A stretch of DNA of 64,000 nucleotides from Salinicola endophyticus. Lineage in GTDB: Bacteria > Pseudomonadota > Gammaproteobacteria > Pseudomonadales > Halomonadaceae. Made by a program: the position numbers and the translations under genes. The stretch is taken from positions 1-64,000 of the forward strand of contig NZ_PZJO01000008.1 of assembly GCF_003206575.1 (NCBI RefSeq), in the 5' to 3' direction. Each line of letters begins with the position of its first letter. The first letter of the stretch is position 1. The notes beneath the pieces were generated by a model. That model was given only the letters and a program-made list of their open reading frames with translations. It did not search any database and was not told where the DNA came from. This document shows positions 28,087-37,640 of this stretch, in pieces.

Positions 28087-28217
28087 CCCCCTTGGGCATC
28101 ACGGCCTTTGCGTGAATAGCTGCCCTTGCCCTTCTTGGGGGTCTGCTGCTGCTGGCGAAACTGCGGTGTGCGTAACGCGGCCTTGAGCGCGTTGTCGCGG
28201 ATCGGCTGACGAGTCAT
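28065..28217 (-). CDS. arfA: Alternative ribosome-rescue factor ArfA
   Basis: 50 aa. Recruits RF2 to ribosomes stalled on non-stop mRNA as a backup to tmRNA. Shows the family core IRDNALKAALRTPQFRQ (6-22) and the basic KKGKGSYSRKGRD (28-40) that enters the mRNA channel, both close to E. coli ArfA (IKDNAIEALLHDPLFRQ, KKGKGSYMRKG). AAGGAGC lies 5 nt before ATG 28217. The C-terminal codons and stop lie within a strong hairpin (28044-28086), the expected tmRNA-dependent control element. Confidence 0.92.
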   Translation of the reverse strand: MTRQPIRDNALKAALRTPQFRQQQQTPKKGKGSYSRKGRDAQGGRHRQAA

Positions 28218-28419
28218 GGAAGCTCCTTGAGGTTCAGGGTGGCTGATCGAAATGCGTGATCAAGATGGAGAAAGCAGCCTGGCAATTCAAGCCTGGTGGT
28301 TCGAACCTGCCGGCACCCGATCTCCTGGGAAACGCGCCAACGGCAGGCGCCAAATGCCAACGGCCACCGAGGGTGGCCGTTGACGTCTACCTTGCCGTGC
28401 GGGCGGGGCCCGCTATCGC

Positions 28420-28998
28420 TCAGGCACCGGCGAGATGCTGATAGAGCACCATGCAGCCGATCACGATCATCACCAGACCACCGCCGATCTCGGCGCGCTT
28501 GCCGATCAGCGAGCCGATGGCGCGGCCGAGCATGATCCCGATGGTGACCATCAGCGTGGTGGCCAGGCCGATCGCCATCGCCGCGACCAGAATATTGATA
28601 TCAGCGAAGGCCAGTGTGACGCCGACCGCCATGGCATCGATGCTGGTGGCCAGGGCGGTGGCTGCCACCAGCCAGAACGAACGCCGTGCCGGGACATCCG
28701 CGTCTTCCTGAGCCCGCGGGTCGTCGGGCTTGAGTCCGGCCCAGATCATGTGCGAACCGAGACCGGCCAGCAGCACGAAAGCGATCCAGTGATCCCACTC
28801 GGAGACGAAATGGGTCGCCGCCAGACCGATGGCCCAACCGATCACCGGGGTGATCGCCTCGATGGTGCCGAAGATCACGCCGATGCGCAGCGCCTCGGGA
28901 AATCGCGTGCGCTTGAGCGAGGCGCCCTTGCCGATCGACGCGGCAAAGGCGTCGGTCGACATCGCGAAGGCGAGCAAGACAAGAGATGCGGGATTCAT
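28420..28998 (-). CDS. mntP: Manganese efflux pump MntP
   Basis: 192 aa, six TM helices, exports Mn2+. Typical features: [20 protein letters not shown] at 7-26 and its inverted-repeat partner [20 protein letters not shown] about 110 residues later, each with the conserved Asp. E. coli MntP is 188 aa. Start taken at ATG 28998, at the first helix. The 5' leader contains a yybP-ykoY riboswitch (29056-29176), which supports the call. Confidence 0.93.
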   Translation of the reverse strand: MNPASLVLLAFAMSTDAFAASIGKGASLKRTRFPEALRIGVIFGTIEAITPVIGWAIGLAATHFVSEWDHWIAFVLLAGLGSHMIWAGLKPDDPRAQEDADVPARRSFWLVAATALATSIDAMAVGVTLAFADINILVAAMAIGLATTLMVTIGIMLGRAIGSLIGKRAEIGGGLVMIVIGCMVLYQHLAGA

Positions 28999-29055
28999 GG
29001 CGTCGTCCAGCCGGTAGTTGAACCACGACACCCACCAGGCCCGACTCTGCGCCGC

Positions 29056-29176
29056 GGGTGTCAATGGTCTCGCCAACCGAGATCGGTGTACGTGCCACGG
29101 CCAGGGCCGAGTGTGTTGACACGCACGCCGCTGGACCAAGATCTGCACGCCAGCGACCGGCTACTCCCCAAAGAGA
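29056..29176 (-). ncRNA. yybP-ykoY manganese riboswitch in the mntP leader
   Basis: Conserved elements in order on the minus strand: GGGGAGTAGCC (29169-29159), ACACACTCGG (29116-29107), ACCGA (29087-29083) and GGCGAGACCA (29074-29065). The same blocks and order occur in the E. coli mntP leader (GGGGAGTAGCC, ACATACTCG, GGCGAGAC). The first and last blocks are those that form the metal-binding loops. It ends about 58-67 nt before the mntP ATG, so control of translation is likely. Confidence 0.85.
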
Positions 29177-29505
29177 CTCAGACTATAGCCATCACCCCGA
29201 GCATTTTCAATAAATGATTGAATTTAAAGGGAAAAATACACCACGGTTAATTCATGTCGTCGGCGTTAATCAAGTTCACCCAAGTTGAACTTTGAACATG
29301 GGGTTGCGCAACCGCCTCAGCAGCAAGCCGTCAGTACCGTGGCGATCCAGCCGCGCAGCCGTTCCGAGGCGATCTCGCCACGCGAATAGCGCAGGTGACA
29401 GGTCAACGTCGCCATGCGCGTATCCCTCAATACCGTCGTCATCGAAGGCGCCGGCTCTCCCCGCCCCGCCTGAGGGCGCCCCACCCGCCCACGACCGCAC
29501 ACGGC
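29177..29505. other. Intergenic region upstream of mntP
   Basis: 329 nt. An A/T-rich stretch (29190-29290) probably holds the mntP promoter. The remainder, 29291-29505, has short overlapping frames on both strands but none with a convincing ribosome site or family; it ends at the stop of the TerB-like gene. Confidence 0.5.
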
Positions 29506-30153
29506 TCAGACCGCGTGCACCTCTCGTTCGAGGGCCTGGCGCATCTCGCTATCCAGTGACAGCGCCTGCGCCAGCTGGTCGAGCCACGCCTTCTCCATCG
29601 GGTTCTGGTCGTCGATGATCGCCACGCTGGCAAGATAGAGCTCGCGGGCCGCCTGGGGCGAGTCGGCATCGCGCGCGATCGCCTCGGCATCCAGCGGCGC
29701 CGACATCTCGCGCTCGACCCAGGCGTGCAGCTCATCATCCGCCCCCAGGGCATCGATCTGCTCGCCCAGGGCGGCGCGCTCGGCGGCGTCGATATGGCCA
29801 TCGGCGCGCGCCGCCGCGATCATCGCTCGCAGAATCGACAGGCTGCGGGTCTCCTGGCGCTCGCCGGAGAGCTGCTCCAGCGGTTGGTCGGTGGCGGTCG
29901 TCGCCTCGGCGGGCGCCGACTTCTGCTCCTGATGCGCCTGCCAGGCTTTCCAGGCCAGGGCGCCCAGGCCGGCCAGCGCGCCGTACTTGATCGCCTTGCC
30001 GCCCAGGCTGCGCCCGCGCTTGCTGCCCACCAGCAGGCCCAACGCGCCGCCGCCGAGCAGCGACTTGACGTCGATGCCGTTGCCGCCGGCCTTCTGGCGC
30101 TGACCGCTACCCGCCTGCTGCATGAGCTGGGAAAGGATCCGTTGTGCGTTCAT
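29506..30153 (-). CDS. TerB/DUF533 (YebE-like) family protein
   Basis: 215 aa. N-terminal basic region, a Gly-rich hydrophobic segment (about 32-68: LLGGGALGLLVGSKRGRSLG, YGALAGLGALAWKAW), a linker, then an all-helical TerB-like domain (about 100-215) with ARADGHIDAAERAAL, a DxDGxID metal-binding-like pattern. YebE homologues are envelope-stress-linked inner-membrane proteins of unknown biochemical role. ATG 30153 preceded by CGGAG. Confidence 0.87.
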   Translation of the reverse strand: MNAQRILSQLMQQAGSGQRQKAGGNGIDVKSLLGGGALGLLVGSKRGRSLGGKAIKYGALAGLGALAWKAWQAHQEQKSAPAEATTATDQPLEQLSGERQETRSLSILRAMIAAARADGHIDAAERAALGEQIDALGADDELHAWVEREMSAPLDAEAIARDADSPQAARELYLASVAIIDDQNPMEKAWLDQLAQALSLDSEMRQALEREVHAV

Positions 30154-30253
30154 CTGCTGTACTCCGCTGCCTGTCGAGAAGAAGTGAGGCCGCCAGCGTG
30201 GCCCCCAGCCACGGCGCCGGCCAGGTGTGCCAGTTTGCCGCAGCGACGGGTAC

Positions 30254-30280
30254 TCAAGGCGCTGGCGCAAGCGCCGATAA
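30254..30280 (+). promoter_or_regulatory. Sigma-28 (FliA) type promoter of the minimal chemoreceptor
   Basis: TCAA (30254-30257), 15 nt, then GCCGATAA (30273-30280). The -10 matches the FliA consensus at 8/8 and the -35 core TAAA at 3/4, with exact spacing. It lies about 99 nt before the ATG at 30379. Confidence 0.65.
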
Positions 30281-30378
30281 AGCGTATTCGGCGCCCACGC
30301 GAATCGGCGCCGTTCCGGCCGACACCTGCGTGGTGACGCCCGGCACTCGGATACTAAGGGAAGGCAGGTGAACCAAGC

Positions 30379-31614
30379 ATGAAACGTCTCGCAGACATGA
30401 CCGTGAAGACCAGCTGGCTGCTGGTACTGTTGGCATTCACACTCCTGGTGCTGGGGGTCGCGGGGTTGGCCGCCTACGCCGTCAACACCGATGTCTCGCC
30501 GGCCCTGATCAACGCCGGCATTGCCGCCGCGGTGGTGGCGACCCTGGTTCTGGTGGCGATCGTGCTGTGGGGCGTGACGGTCAACGTGATTCGTCCGCTG
30601 GAGCGCCTGGTGGCGCACTGCGAGAAGCTCGCCACCGGCGATCTGTCAGTGCCGGTGGAGCGTCGCGGCAACAATGAGATCGGGCGGCTGTTCGCGGCCA
30701 TGGCGCAGACCCAGAGCCATCTCTCGAGCACCGTCGGCAACGTCCGCAACGCCTGCGACAACGTGCTCGACGGCGCCAGCGGCATCGCCCAGGGCAACAC
30801 CGACCTCTCCTCGCGCACCGAGCAGCAGGCGGCATCGCTGGAAGAGACCGCTGCCAGCATGGAGCAGCTGACCTCGACCGTGCGCCAGAACGCCGACAAC
30901 GCGGTCCAGGCGAGCCAGCTGGCGAGCGAGGCCACCGACGTGGCGAATCGCGGTGGCGAGGTGGTCGGCGGCGTGGTGAGCACGATGCACGCGATCAGCG
31001 AGAACTCGCGCCAGGCGGTGACGCTGCTCGACGCCATCGACTCGGTGGCGTTCCAGACCAATATCCTCGCCCTCAACGCCTCGGTGGAGGCGGCCCGCGC
31101 CGGCGAGCAGGGCCGCGGTTTCGCCGTGGTCGCCAACGAGGTGCAGACACTGGCCAGGCGCTCCGCCGATGCGGCCAAGGCGATCCGCGACCTGATCCAG
31201 CGCTCCGCCGAGCGGGTCGAGAGCGGTGCCGCTCTGGCCGACAAGGCCGGCACGACGATGCAGGACATCGTCAACTCGATCACCCGGGTCAGCGAGATCA
31301 TGCACGAGATCGCGGCGGCCTCGGAGGAGCAGAACCACGGCATCACCCAGGTCAACCAGGCAGTGACCCAGATGGACCAGGTCACCCAGCAGAACGCCGC
31401 GCTGGTGCAGCAGGCCGCCAACGCCGCGCGGGCGCTGGAAGAAGAAGCCAACGAGCTGCAGTCGGTGGTCGCGGTGTTCCGCCTCGATGCCAGCGCCGTG
31501 GCCAGCCCGCAGCGCCCGCAGGCCGCGCCGCTGCCGGCGGCGAGCGCCAAACCTGCAAGCGCCCAGCCGGCCCGGCGCCGCGAGGCGGAGACCGCCGAGT
31601 GGGAAGCGTTCTAG
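30379..31614 (+). CDS. Methyl-accepting chemotaxis protein without periplasmic sensor domain
   Basis: 411 aa. TM1 (about 12-34), a loop of only about 12 residues, TM2 (about 47-70), HAMP (about 68-120), then a signalling domain with the CheA/CheW hairpin tip DSVAFQTNILALNASVEAAR and flanking methylation helices. C-terminus EAETAEWEAF ends in a WxxF-type pentapeptide that tethers CheR/CheB. Lacking a ligand domain, it may sense membrane state or energy, or act as a helper receptor. FliA promoter at 30254-30280. Confidence 0.93.
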   Translation: MKRLADMTVKTSWLLVLLAFTLLVLGVAGLAAYAVNTDVSPALINAGIAAAVVATLVLVAIVLWGVTVNVIRPLERLVAHCEKLATGDLSVPVERRGNNEIGRLFAAMAQTQSHLSSTVGNVRNACDNVLDGASGIAQGNTDLSSRTEQQAASLEETAASMEQLTSTVRQNADNAVQASQLASEATDVANRGGEVVGGVVSTMHAISENSRQAVTLLDAIDSVAFQTNILALNASVEAARAGEQGRGFAVVANEVQTLARRSADAAKAIRDLIQRSAERVESGAALADKAGTTMQDIVNSITRVSEIMHEIAAASEEQNHGITQVNQAVTQMDQVTQQNAALVQQAANAARALEEEANELQSVVAVFRLDASAVASPQRPQAAPLPAASAKPASAQPARRREAETAEWEAF

Positions 31615-31635
31615 ACGCCTCGTCGGCTGAATTCG

Positions 31636-32256
31636 CTAGTCGATGATCGTGGGCCGCTGCGGCTGGGCATGAAAAGCGAAGGCATCCTCGATGTCGCGGG
31701 CGATCGCCCGCGGCGTCGAGAGCGGCGGCAGCGCGTCGGGCGCGAAGTAGGCGGCATCCAGCACTTCGTGCCCGGGGTCCAGCGCGGCGTCGTCGAGCCG
31801 CTCGCAGAGGAAGAACAGCTTGTAGAAGTCGAGCACATCCGGCGGATAGGCGTGCCGTGCCTTGTGGCGGATGGCATAGAGCCGCTTGACGCGCACCCGT
31901 ATCCCGGCCTCCTCCCACACCTCCTTGCAGGTATTGTCCGCGGCCGACACGCCCACCTCGGCATAGCCACCGGGCAAGGTCCAGCGGCTATCCGAACGCT
32001 CCTGTACCAGCAGAATGCAACCTTTCTCGATGACCGCCGCGCGCACGTCGATCTTGGGCGTGACATGGCCCTCACGCGGACCCAGCGCCGTGGCGATACG
32101 CTCGGGGGTAGCGTCGCCCAGCGCCGCCATCATCTCGCGCGAGAGCGCAGATAACTCCTCGTAACGTTCCCGGTCGAAGGTGTCGCGGCAGTAATGCAGC
32201 CCGGTATCGGCGAGCGCGGAAATACGCTTGGCCCAGCTCAGCCATTGATCTTCCAT
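31636..32256 (-). CDS. Nudix hydrolase with N-terminal Nudix_N domain
   Basis: 206 aa. Helical N-terminal domain (1-60: LSWAKRISALADTGLHYCRD, a Nudix_N pattern), then Nudix fold with TLPGGYAEVGVSAADNTCKE followed by VWEEAGIRV. The box keeps the catalytic EExxG core; the usual Gly-Glu is Gly-Val and the usual Arg is Lys. Relatives hydrolyse ADP-ribose or related nucleotide sugars. A 12-bp palindrome CAAGTGCACTTG (32295-32306) lies 39 nt upstream and may be an operator. Confidence 0.87.
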   Translation of the reverse strand: MEDQWLSWAKRISALADTGLHYCRDTFDRERYEELSALSREMMAALGDATPERIATALGPREGHVTPKIDVRAAVIEKGCILLVQERSDSRWTLPGGYAEVGVSAADNTCKEVWEEAGIRVRVKRLYAIRHKARHAYPPDVLDFYKLFFLCERLDDAALDPGHEVLDAAYFAPDALPPLSTPRAIARDIEDAFAFHAQPQRPTIID

Positions 32257-32316
32257 GGGGGTCCATCCTGCGGCGAGTGAAGGTCTCAGACTAGCAAGTG
32301 CACTTGTGGCACGCAC

Positions 32317-32340
32317 AAAAAAGCCCTTCCTGAGAAGGGC
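32317..32340 (-). terminator. Rho-independent terminator of the proline-rich secreted protein gene
   Basis: On the minus strand GCCCTTC-TCAG-GAAGGGC (32340-32323) followed by T6 (32322-32317), 14 nt after the stop at 32354. Confidence 0.85.
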
Positions 32341-32353
32341 CTGGTGGTGCGAC

Positions 32354-33166
32354 TCAGGGCGCTGGCGGCGTGCCGGGAGCCGGCGGCGCGTCGGGCGCTG
32401 GCGGTGCCGAGGGCGTGCCGGGCGCAGGAGGCGCCGGCGGCGCATCGGGGGCCGGCGGCTGCCCGGCGTGGGGCGGCCGCGGCGGCTGGGTCAGCGCCTC
32501 GAAGGCGGTGACCTGGTCCCGGCTCAGCACCTGGGCCAGGGCGCTGTGGCGCTGCTCGATCAGGCGTCTGAAGCGCTCGCCGCGCGGATCGCCAGCTTCG
32601 GCGTCAGGCGCGGCATCGGGCCGCTTGAGCTGGTGCAGGCCATCGAAGAAGGTACGCTGGGCGTTGAGCACTTCCGCACGCTGCTGCGGGGCGAGCTGCC
32701 AGGTCGCGAACAGCGGCGTGAAGCGCGCCTTCAGGTCGGCGTCCAGGGCCGCCGGATCGTGACCGCGGCGCGGCCCCGGGTGGCGTGGCATCGCCGCTTG
32801 CCGTTCCAGCATCAGATAGGCGCGCAGCTGTGCCGGATCCAGCACCTTGGCGAGCTGCTGGCGCTGCTGGTCGAGCAGCGCATCGAGCGCGGCACGGCGC
32901 TGCTCAGGAGCCGCCTGGGGGCCATCGCCGCGCAGCTTGTGCAGGCCGTCACGGAAATCAGTATCCGCCCGGGTCAGCGCGGCCTGCTGCTGCTGATCGA
33001 GCGACCAGCTGGCGACCACGGCATCCTTCAACGCGGTGGCGTGCGTCGGCTTGGCGCTATGGGGGGCCGGCGGCTGCGGCTGCTCGGGGGGTGCAGCCAG
33101 CGCCAGTGGTGACAGTGCGGTGAGGGTAACGGCGAGCGCGAACAGTGACTTGGACCTTGCTTGCAT
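32354..33166 (-). CDS. Secreted Spy/CpxP-like helical protein with proline-rich tail
   Basis: 270 aa. Signal peptide MQARSKSLFALAVTLTALSP, cleaved near residue 24. Two similar helical segments: about 48-115 (SWSLDQQQQAALTRADTDFRDGLHKLRGD ... in part) and about 145-225 (TWQLAPQQRAEVLNAQRTFFDGLHQLK in part), each with W-x-L-x-x-Q-Q and F-x-D/F-D-G-L-H, indicating an internal duplication. The last ~45 residues are a Pro/Ala/Gly repeat (PPAPGTP, PPAPDAP). Periplasmic or surface role unknown; the arrangement recalls Spy-type chaperones with LTxxQ motifs, but that motif is not exact. Confidence 0.7.
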   Translation of the reverse strand: MQARSKSLFALAVTLTALSPLALAAPPEQPQPPAPHSAKPTHATALKDAVVASWSLDQQQQAALTRADTDFRDGLHKLRGDGPQAAPEQRRAALDALLDQQRQQLAKVLDPAQLRAYLMLERQAAMPRHPGPRRGHDPAALDADLKARFTPLFATWQLAPQQRAEVLNAQRTFFDGLHQLKRPDAAPDAEAGDPRGERFRRLIEQRHSALAQVLSRDQVTAFEALTQPPRPPHAGQPPAPDAPPAPPAPGTPSAPPAPDAPPAPGTPPAP

Positions 33167-33270
33167 GACGACACGACTCCAGTGGCGCACCGGGATACGG
33201 TGCACCCTCACTATCGTCGCACTTCATGCACACAGTGTGCAGCGAGCATGGAAGCTCGACCCCAGACGCG

Positions 33271-33297
33271 CCAAACCGCCCAGGTGGGGCGGTTTGG
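33271..33297 (-). terminator. Hairpin terminator after nrdF
   Basis: Perfect 11-bp stem CCAAACCGCCC / GGGCGGTTTGG with a 5-nt loop, 30 nt after the nrdF stop. There is no U-run after the stem, so termination efficiency is uncertain. Confidence 0.55.
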
Positions 33298-33326
33298 CAT
33301 GAGTCGACCGGAGAGGTTGCCGAGCT

Positions 33327-34367
<1,041 letters not shown>

Positions 34368-34381
34368 TCAGACAGTCGGGC

Positions 34382-36553
34382 TTAGAGCGTGCAGGAGACG
34401 CAACCTTCGACTTCCGTCCCTTCCAGCGCGGCCTGGCGCAGACGAATGTAGTAGATCGTCTTGATGCCTTTGCGCCAGGCGTAGATCTGCGCCTTGTTGA
34501 CGTCACGCGTGGTCGCGGTGTCGCGGAAGAAGAGCGTCAGCGACAGGCCCTGGTCGACGTGCTGGGTCGCCTCGGCGTAGGTGTCGATGATCTTCTCCGG
34601 GCCGAGCTCGTAGGCGTCCTGGTAGTAGGCCTGGTTGTCGTCGGTCAGGTAGGGCGCCGGGTAGTAGACGCGGCCCAGCTTGCCCTCCTTGCGGATCTCG
34701 ACCTTGGCCGTGACCGGGTGGATGCTCGACGTCGAGTTGTTGATGTAGGAGATCGAACCGGTGGGCGGGATCGCCTGCAGGTTACGGTTGAACAGCCCAT
34801 GGGCCATCACCGATGCCTTCAACTCGCGCCAGTCGTCCTGGGTCGGGACGTGGATGCCGCTCTTCTCGAACAGCCCGCGCACCTTCTCGGTCTTGGGTTC
34901 CCACGCCTGCTCGGTGTACTTGTCGAAGTACTCGCCGCTGGCATAGGTCGACTGCTCGAAGCCGGCGAAGCGCGTGCCACGCTCGATGGCGATGCGGTTG
35001 GAGGCACGAATGGCGTGGAACGCCACGGTGTAGAAGTAGATGTTGGTGAAATCCAACCCCTCTTCGCTACCGTAGAAGATACGCTCGCGGGCCAGGTAGC
35101 CGTGCAGGTTCATCTGCCCCAGGCCGATCGCGTGGGACTTGGCGTTGCCTTCGGCGATCGACGGCACCGAGGAGATATGGCTCATCTCGGAGACCGCCGT
35201 CAGGCCGCGGATCGCGGTCTCCACGGTGGCGCCGAAGTCCGGCGAGTCCATGGTCTTGGCGATGTTGAGCGAGCCCAGGTTGCAGGAGATGTCCTCGCCG
35301 ATCTGACGATAACCGAGGTCGTCGTCGTACTCGGTCGGGGTGTTGACCTGCAGGATCTCCGAACACAGGTTGGACATGTTGATCCGGCCGTGGATCGGAT
35401 TGGCGCGATTGACCGTGTCCTCGAACATCAGATACGGGTAGCCGGATTCGAACTGCAGCTCGGCGATGGTCTGGAACAGCTCGCGGGCGTTGATCTTCTT
35501 CTTGTGGATACGGCCGTCGTCGACCATCTCGTCGTACTTCTCGGTGATGCTGATGTCACCGAAGGGCACGCCGTAGATGCGCTCCACGTCATAGGGCGAG
35601 AACAGGTACATGTCCTCGTTGCGCTTGGCCAGCTCGAAGGTGATGTCCGGCATCACGATACCCAGCGAGAGCGTCTTGATACGGATCTTCTCGTCGGCGT
35701 TCTCGCGCTTGGTGTCGAGGAAACGCAGAATGTCCGGGTGGTGGGCGTTGAGATAGACCGCCCCGGCACCCTGACGCGCGCCCAGCTGATTGGCGTAGGA
35801 GAAGGCGTCTTCGAGCATCTTCATGATTGGAATGATGCCGGAGGACTGGTTCTCGATGCGCTTGATCGGCGCCCCCGCCTCGCGAATGTTGGAGAGCGAG
35901 AACGCCACCCCGCCGCCGCGCTTGGAGAGCTGCAGCGCCGAGTTGATGGAGCGCCCGATGGACTCCATGTTGTCCTCGATGCGCAGCAGGAAGCAGGAGA
36001 CCAGCTCGCCGCGCTGACGCTTGCCACAGTTGAGGAAGGTCGGGGTAGCCGGCTGGAAACGCCCGTGGATGATCTCTTCGACCAGCTGGCGCGCCAGGGT
36101 CTCGTCACCGCGTGCCAGCGACAGTGCGACCATGCACACGCGATCCTCGAAGCGCTCGAGATAGCGCTTGCCGTCGAAGGTCTTGAGCGTGTAGCTGGTG
36201 TAGTACTTGAAAGCGCCCAGGAAGCTCTGGAAGCGGAACTTGACCGCATAGGCCTGATCGAACAGCGCCGTGACGAAGGCGAAGTCGTACTGGTCGAGCA
36301 CTTCCTGCTCGTAGTAGCCCTCTTCCACCAGATAGTCGAGCTTCTCCTTCAGCGAGTGGAAGAACACGGTGTTCTGGTTCACGTGCTGAAGGAAATATTG
36401 ACGCGCGGCCTCGCGATCCTTGTCGAGCTGCAGACGCCCTTCGGCGTCATACAGGTTCAACATGGCGTTGAGCGCATGGTAGTCGAGCGTCTTGGCATTG
36501 TGATCGGCGGGCGATCGCGCTGCCGTCTCTTTTTCTAGGCTGAGCGTTTCCAA
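34382..36553 (-). CDS. nrdE: Class Ib ribonucleotide reductase, large subunit NrdE
   Basis: 723 aa catalytic subunit reducing NDPs to dNDPs (E. coli NrdE 714). Motifs: [20 protein letters not shown] (first catalytic Cys region), [25 protein letters not shown] with the radical Cys, [18 protein letters not shown] and the C-terminal redox pair CVSC in [10 protein letters not shown]. Starts with TTG inside the end of nrdI (19-nt overlap), GGGGTGA about 8 nt upstream; the shared N-terminal [14 protein letters not shown] supports a start near here. Confidence 0.96.
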   Translation of the reverse strand: METLSLEKETAARSPADHNAKTLDYHALNAMLNLYDAEGRLQLDKDREAARQYFLQHVNQNTVFFHSLKEKLDYLVEEGYYEQEVLDQYDFAFVTALFDQAYAVKFRFQSFLGAFKYYTSYTLKTFDGKRYLERFEDRVCMVALSLARGDETLARQLVEEIIHGRFQPATPTFLNCGKRQRGELVSCFLLRIEDNMESIGRSINSALQLSKRGGGVAFSLSNIREAGAPIKRIENQSSGIIPIMKMLEDAFSYANQLGARQGAGAVYLNAHHPDILRFLDTKRENADEKIRIKTLSLGIVMPDITFELAKRNEDMYLFSPYDVERIYGVPFGDISITEKYDEMVDDGRIHKKKINARELFQTIAELQFESGYPYLMFEDTVNRANPIHGRINMSNLCSEILQVNTPTEYDDDLGYRQIGEDISCNLGSLNIAKTMDSPDFGATVETAIRGLTAVSEMSHISSVPSIAEGNAKSHAIGLGQMNLHGYLARERIFYGSEEGLDFTNIYFYTVAFHAIRASNRIAIERGTRFAGFEQSTYASGEYFDKYTEQAWEPKTEKVRGLFEKSGIHVPTQDDWRELKASVMAHGLFNRNLQAIPPTGSISYINNSTSSIHPVTAKVEIRKEGKLGRVYYPAPYLTDDNQAYYQDAYELGPEKIIDTYAEATQHVDQGLSLTLFFRDTATTRDVNKAQIYAWRKGIKTIYYIRLRQAALEGTEVEGCVSCTL

Positions 36554-36939
36554 AATTCATTCACCCCTGCAAGGACGCGACGGACATCCTCATCGGTGCC
36601 CATCAGCTCGAAACGGTAGAGATACGGTACCTGGCACTTCTGCGCGATCACCCGGCCAGCCAGACCGAATGCCGCCCCGAAGTTGGCGTTGCCACCGGCG
36701 ATGACCCCGCGGATCAGCGACCGGTTGTGCTCATCGTTGAGAAAGCGGATCACCTGCGGCGGTACCGCCGTGCGTGGCTCGCCATCGCCGTAGGTGGGCA
36801 CGATGAGAATATAAGGTGCTACGACGCGCAGCGGCGGATCATCGCGGTTGAGCGGGATCCGGCTGGCCGGCAGGCCGAGCTTTTCCACGAAGCGTCGCGT
36901 GTTGCCTGATTTGGTCGAAAAGTAGACCAGCTCAGCCAT
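36535..36939 (-). CDS. nrdI: NrdI flavodoxin for NrdF activation
   Basis: 134 aa flavoprotein that supplies oxidant for Mn cofactor assembly in NrdF. FMN loop [18 protein letters not shown] at 5-22, [11 protein letters not shown], and [14 protein letters not shown] near the isoalloxazine. Length and motifs match E. coli NrdI (136 aa). Overlaps nrdE. Confidence 0.95.
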   Translation of the reverse strand: MAELVYFSTKSGNTRRFVEKLGLPASRIPLNRDDPPLRVVAPYILIVPTYGDGEPRTAVPPQVIRFLNDEHNRSLIRGVIAGGNANFGAAFGLAGRVIAQKCQVPYLYRFELMGTDEDVRRVLAGVNEFWKRSA

Positions 36940-37117
36940 GACGACTCCCCTGCGCTTCTGCGCGATTCAGGTCGTGTCGGGTTCGACTGCGGCCTGGAGA
37001 CTCTCTGCGAGCGCGTGGCGATGCCATGCAGCGGCCGCTCTGCCGCGCTCTCCAGACCGGACCGGCGCGCCTGGCGCGGTCCGTGCCATCCGGGGCGGGC
37101 GCCCCGGGAACAACGAA

Positions 37118-37342
37118 TCAGGCGACCAGCGTGCTGATCTTGTCCGGGCGGAAACCGGCCCAATGATCATCACCTGCCACCACGACCGGCACCTGACGGT
37201 AACCGAGATCCTGCACACGCTGCATGGCAGCGGCGTCCTGGGTCAGGTCGACCACGGTATAGTCGATCCCTTGTTTGTCCAGCGCGCGATAAGTGGCGTT
37301 GCACTGGACGCAAGCGGGTTTGCTATAGATCGTGATGCTCAT
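37118..37342 (-). CDS. nrdH: NrdH glutaredoxin-like electron donor
   Basis: 74 aa. Reduces NrdEF using thioredoxin reductase. Active site CVQC in ITIYSKPACVQCNATYRALD; C-terminal GFRPDKISTL is the NrdH-type WSGFRPD variant (here WAGFRPDK). First gene of nrdHIEF. 178 nt separate it from nrdI, including a hairpin (37090-37107, CCGGGGC/GCCCCGG) that could make the nrdH portion more abundant. Fur-like box overlaps its ATG. Confidence 0.95.
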   Translation of the reverse strand: MSITIYSKPACVQCNATYRALDKQGIDYTVVDLTQDAAAMQRVQDLGYRQVPVVVAGDDHWAGFRPDKISTLVA

Positions 37343-37355
37343 GATAATCATTACC
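37337..37355 (-). promoter_or_regulatory. Fur box overlapping the nrdH start codon
   Basis: GGTAATGATTATCATGAGC matches the 19-bp Fur consensus GATAATGATAATCATTATC at 15 positions. The nrdH ATG is bases 14-16 of the box. Fur represses nrdHIEF in E. coli, which fits the Mn-dependent enzyme being needed under iron limitation. Confidence 0.7.
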
Positions 37356-37450
37356 ATCCGTGATAGGGAATAGCGCCCATCGCTGGCCGATGGTGCGGGC
37401 CTTGGCGGCGTCTGGACGCCCGTTGCGTGGTGTCCGCCGCCTCTGGAAAA

Positions 37451-37497
37451 ACACTATATATGGTAGCCTGGCGTTTTTCCAAGCATAGATGTGGTTT
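37451..37497. promoter_or_regulatory. NrdR box pair upstream of nrdHIEF
   Basis: ACACTATATATGGTAG (37451-37466) matches the NrdR consensus ACACWATATATWGTGT at 13/16. A weaker copy (37482-37497, 9/16) lies 31 bp away, three helical turns, the spacing normal for NrdR tandem boxes. They lie 109 nt upstream of the nrdH ATG. Confidence 0.65.
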
Positions 37498-37640
37498 TTT
37501 TCTGTGTATTCCCTGTGGATATTTTCGACCCCTTCGGGAGGGCCCACCGTTGTGCGCCTCACGCCTTGTCAAGGGCCGAAAATTTCTCCCGCGGAGGTGG
37601 AAAGCCCTCGAGAACGGCAGAAAAGGGCCTCCAAAAACGT

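Noticed and set aside
29317-29502. Minus-strand frame containing ATLTCHLRYSRGEIASERLR, faintly like a NIPSNAP-type start
   Set aside because: Too short, no ribosome site, and the rest of the domain is absent in all frames; cannot be supported even as a pseudogene.
32295-32306. Palindrome CAAGTGCACTTG upstream of the Nudix gene as a separate operator call
   Set aside because: Perfect but short, no known consensus matched, and could arise by chance; mentioned only in the gene entry.
34559-36538. 659-codon plus-strand frame opposite nrdE
   Set aside because: Pure antisense of nrdE with Val/Leu/Asp-rich composition and no ribosome site; nrdE is unmistakable.
36940-37117. Possible small gene between nrdH and nrdI
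   Set aside because: No frame with ribosome site; the region contains a short GC hairpin only.
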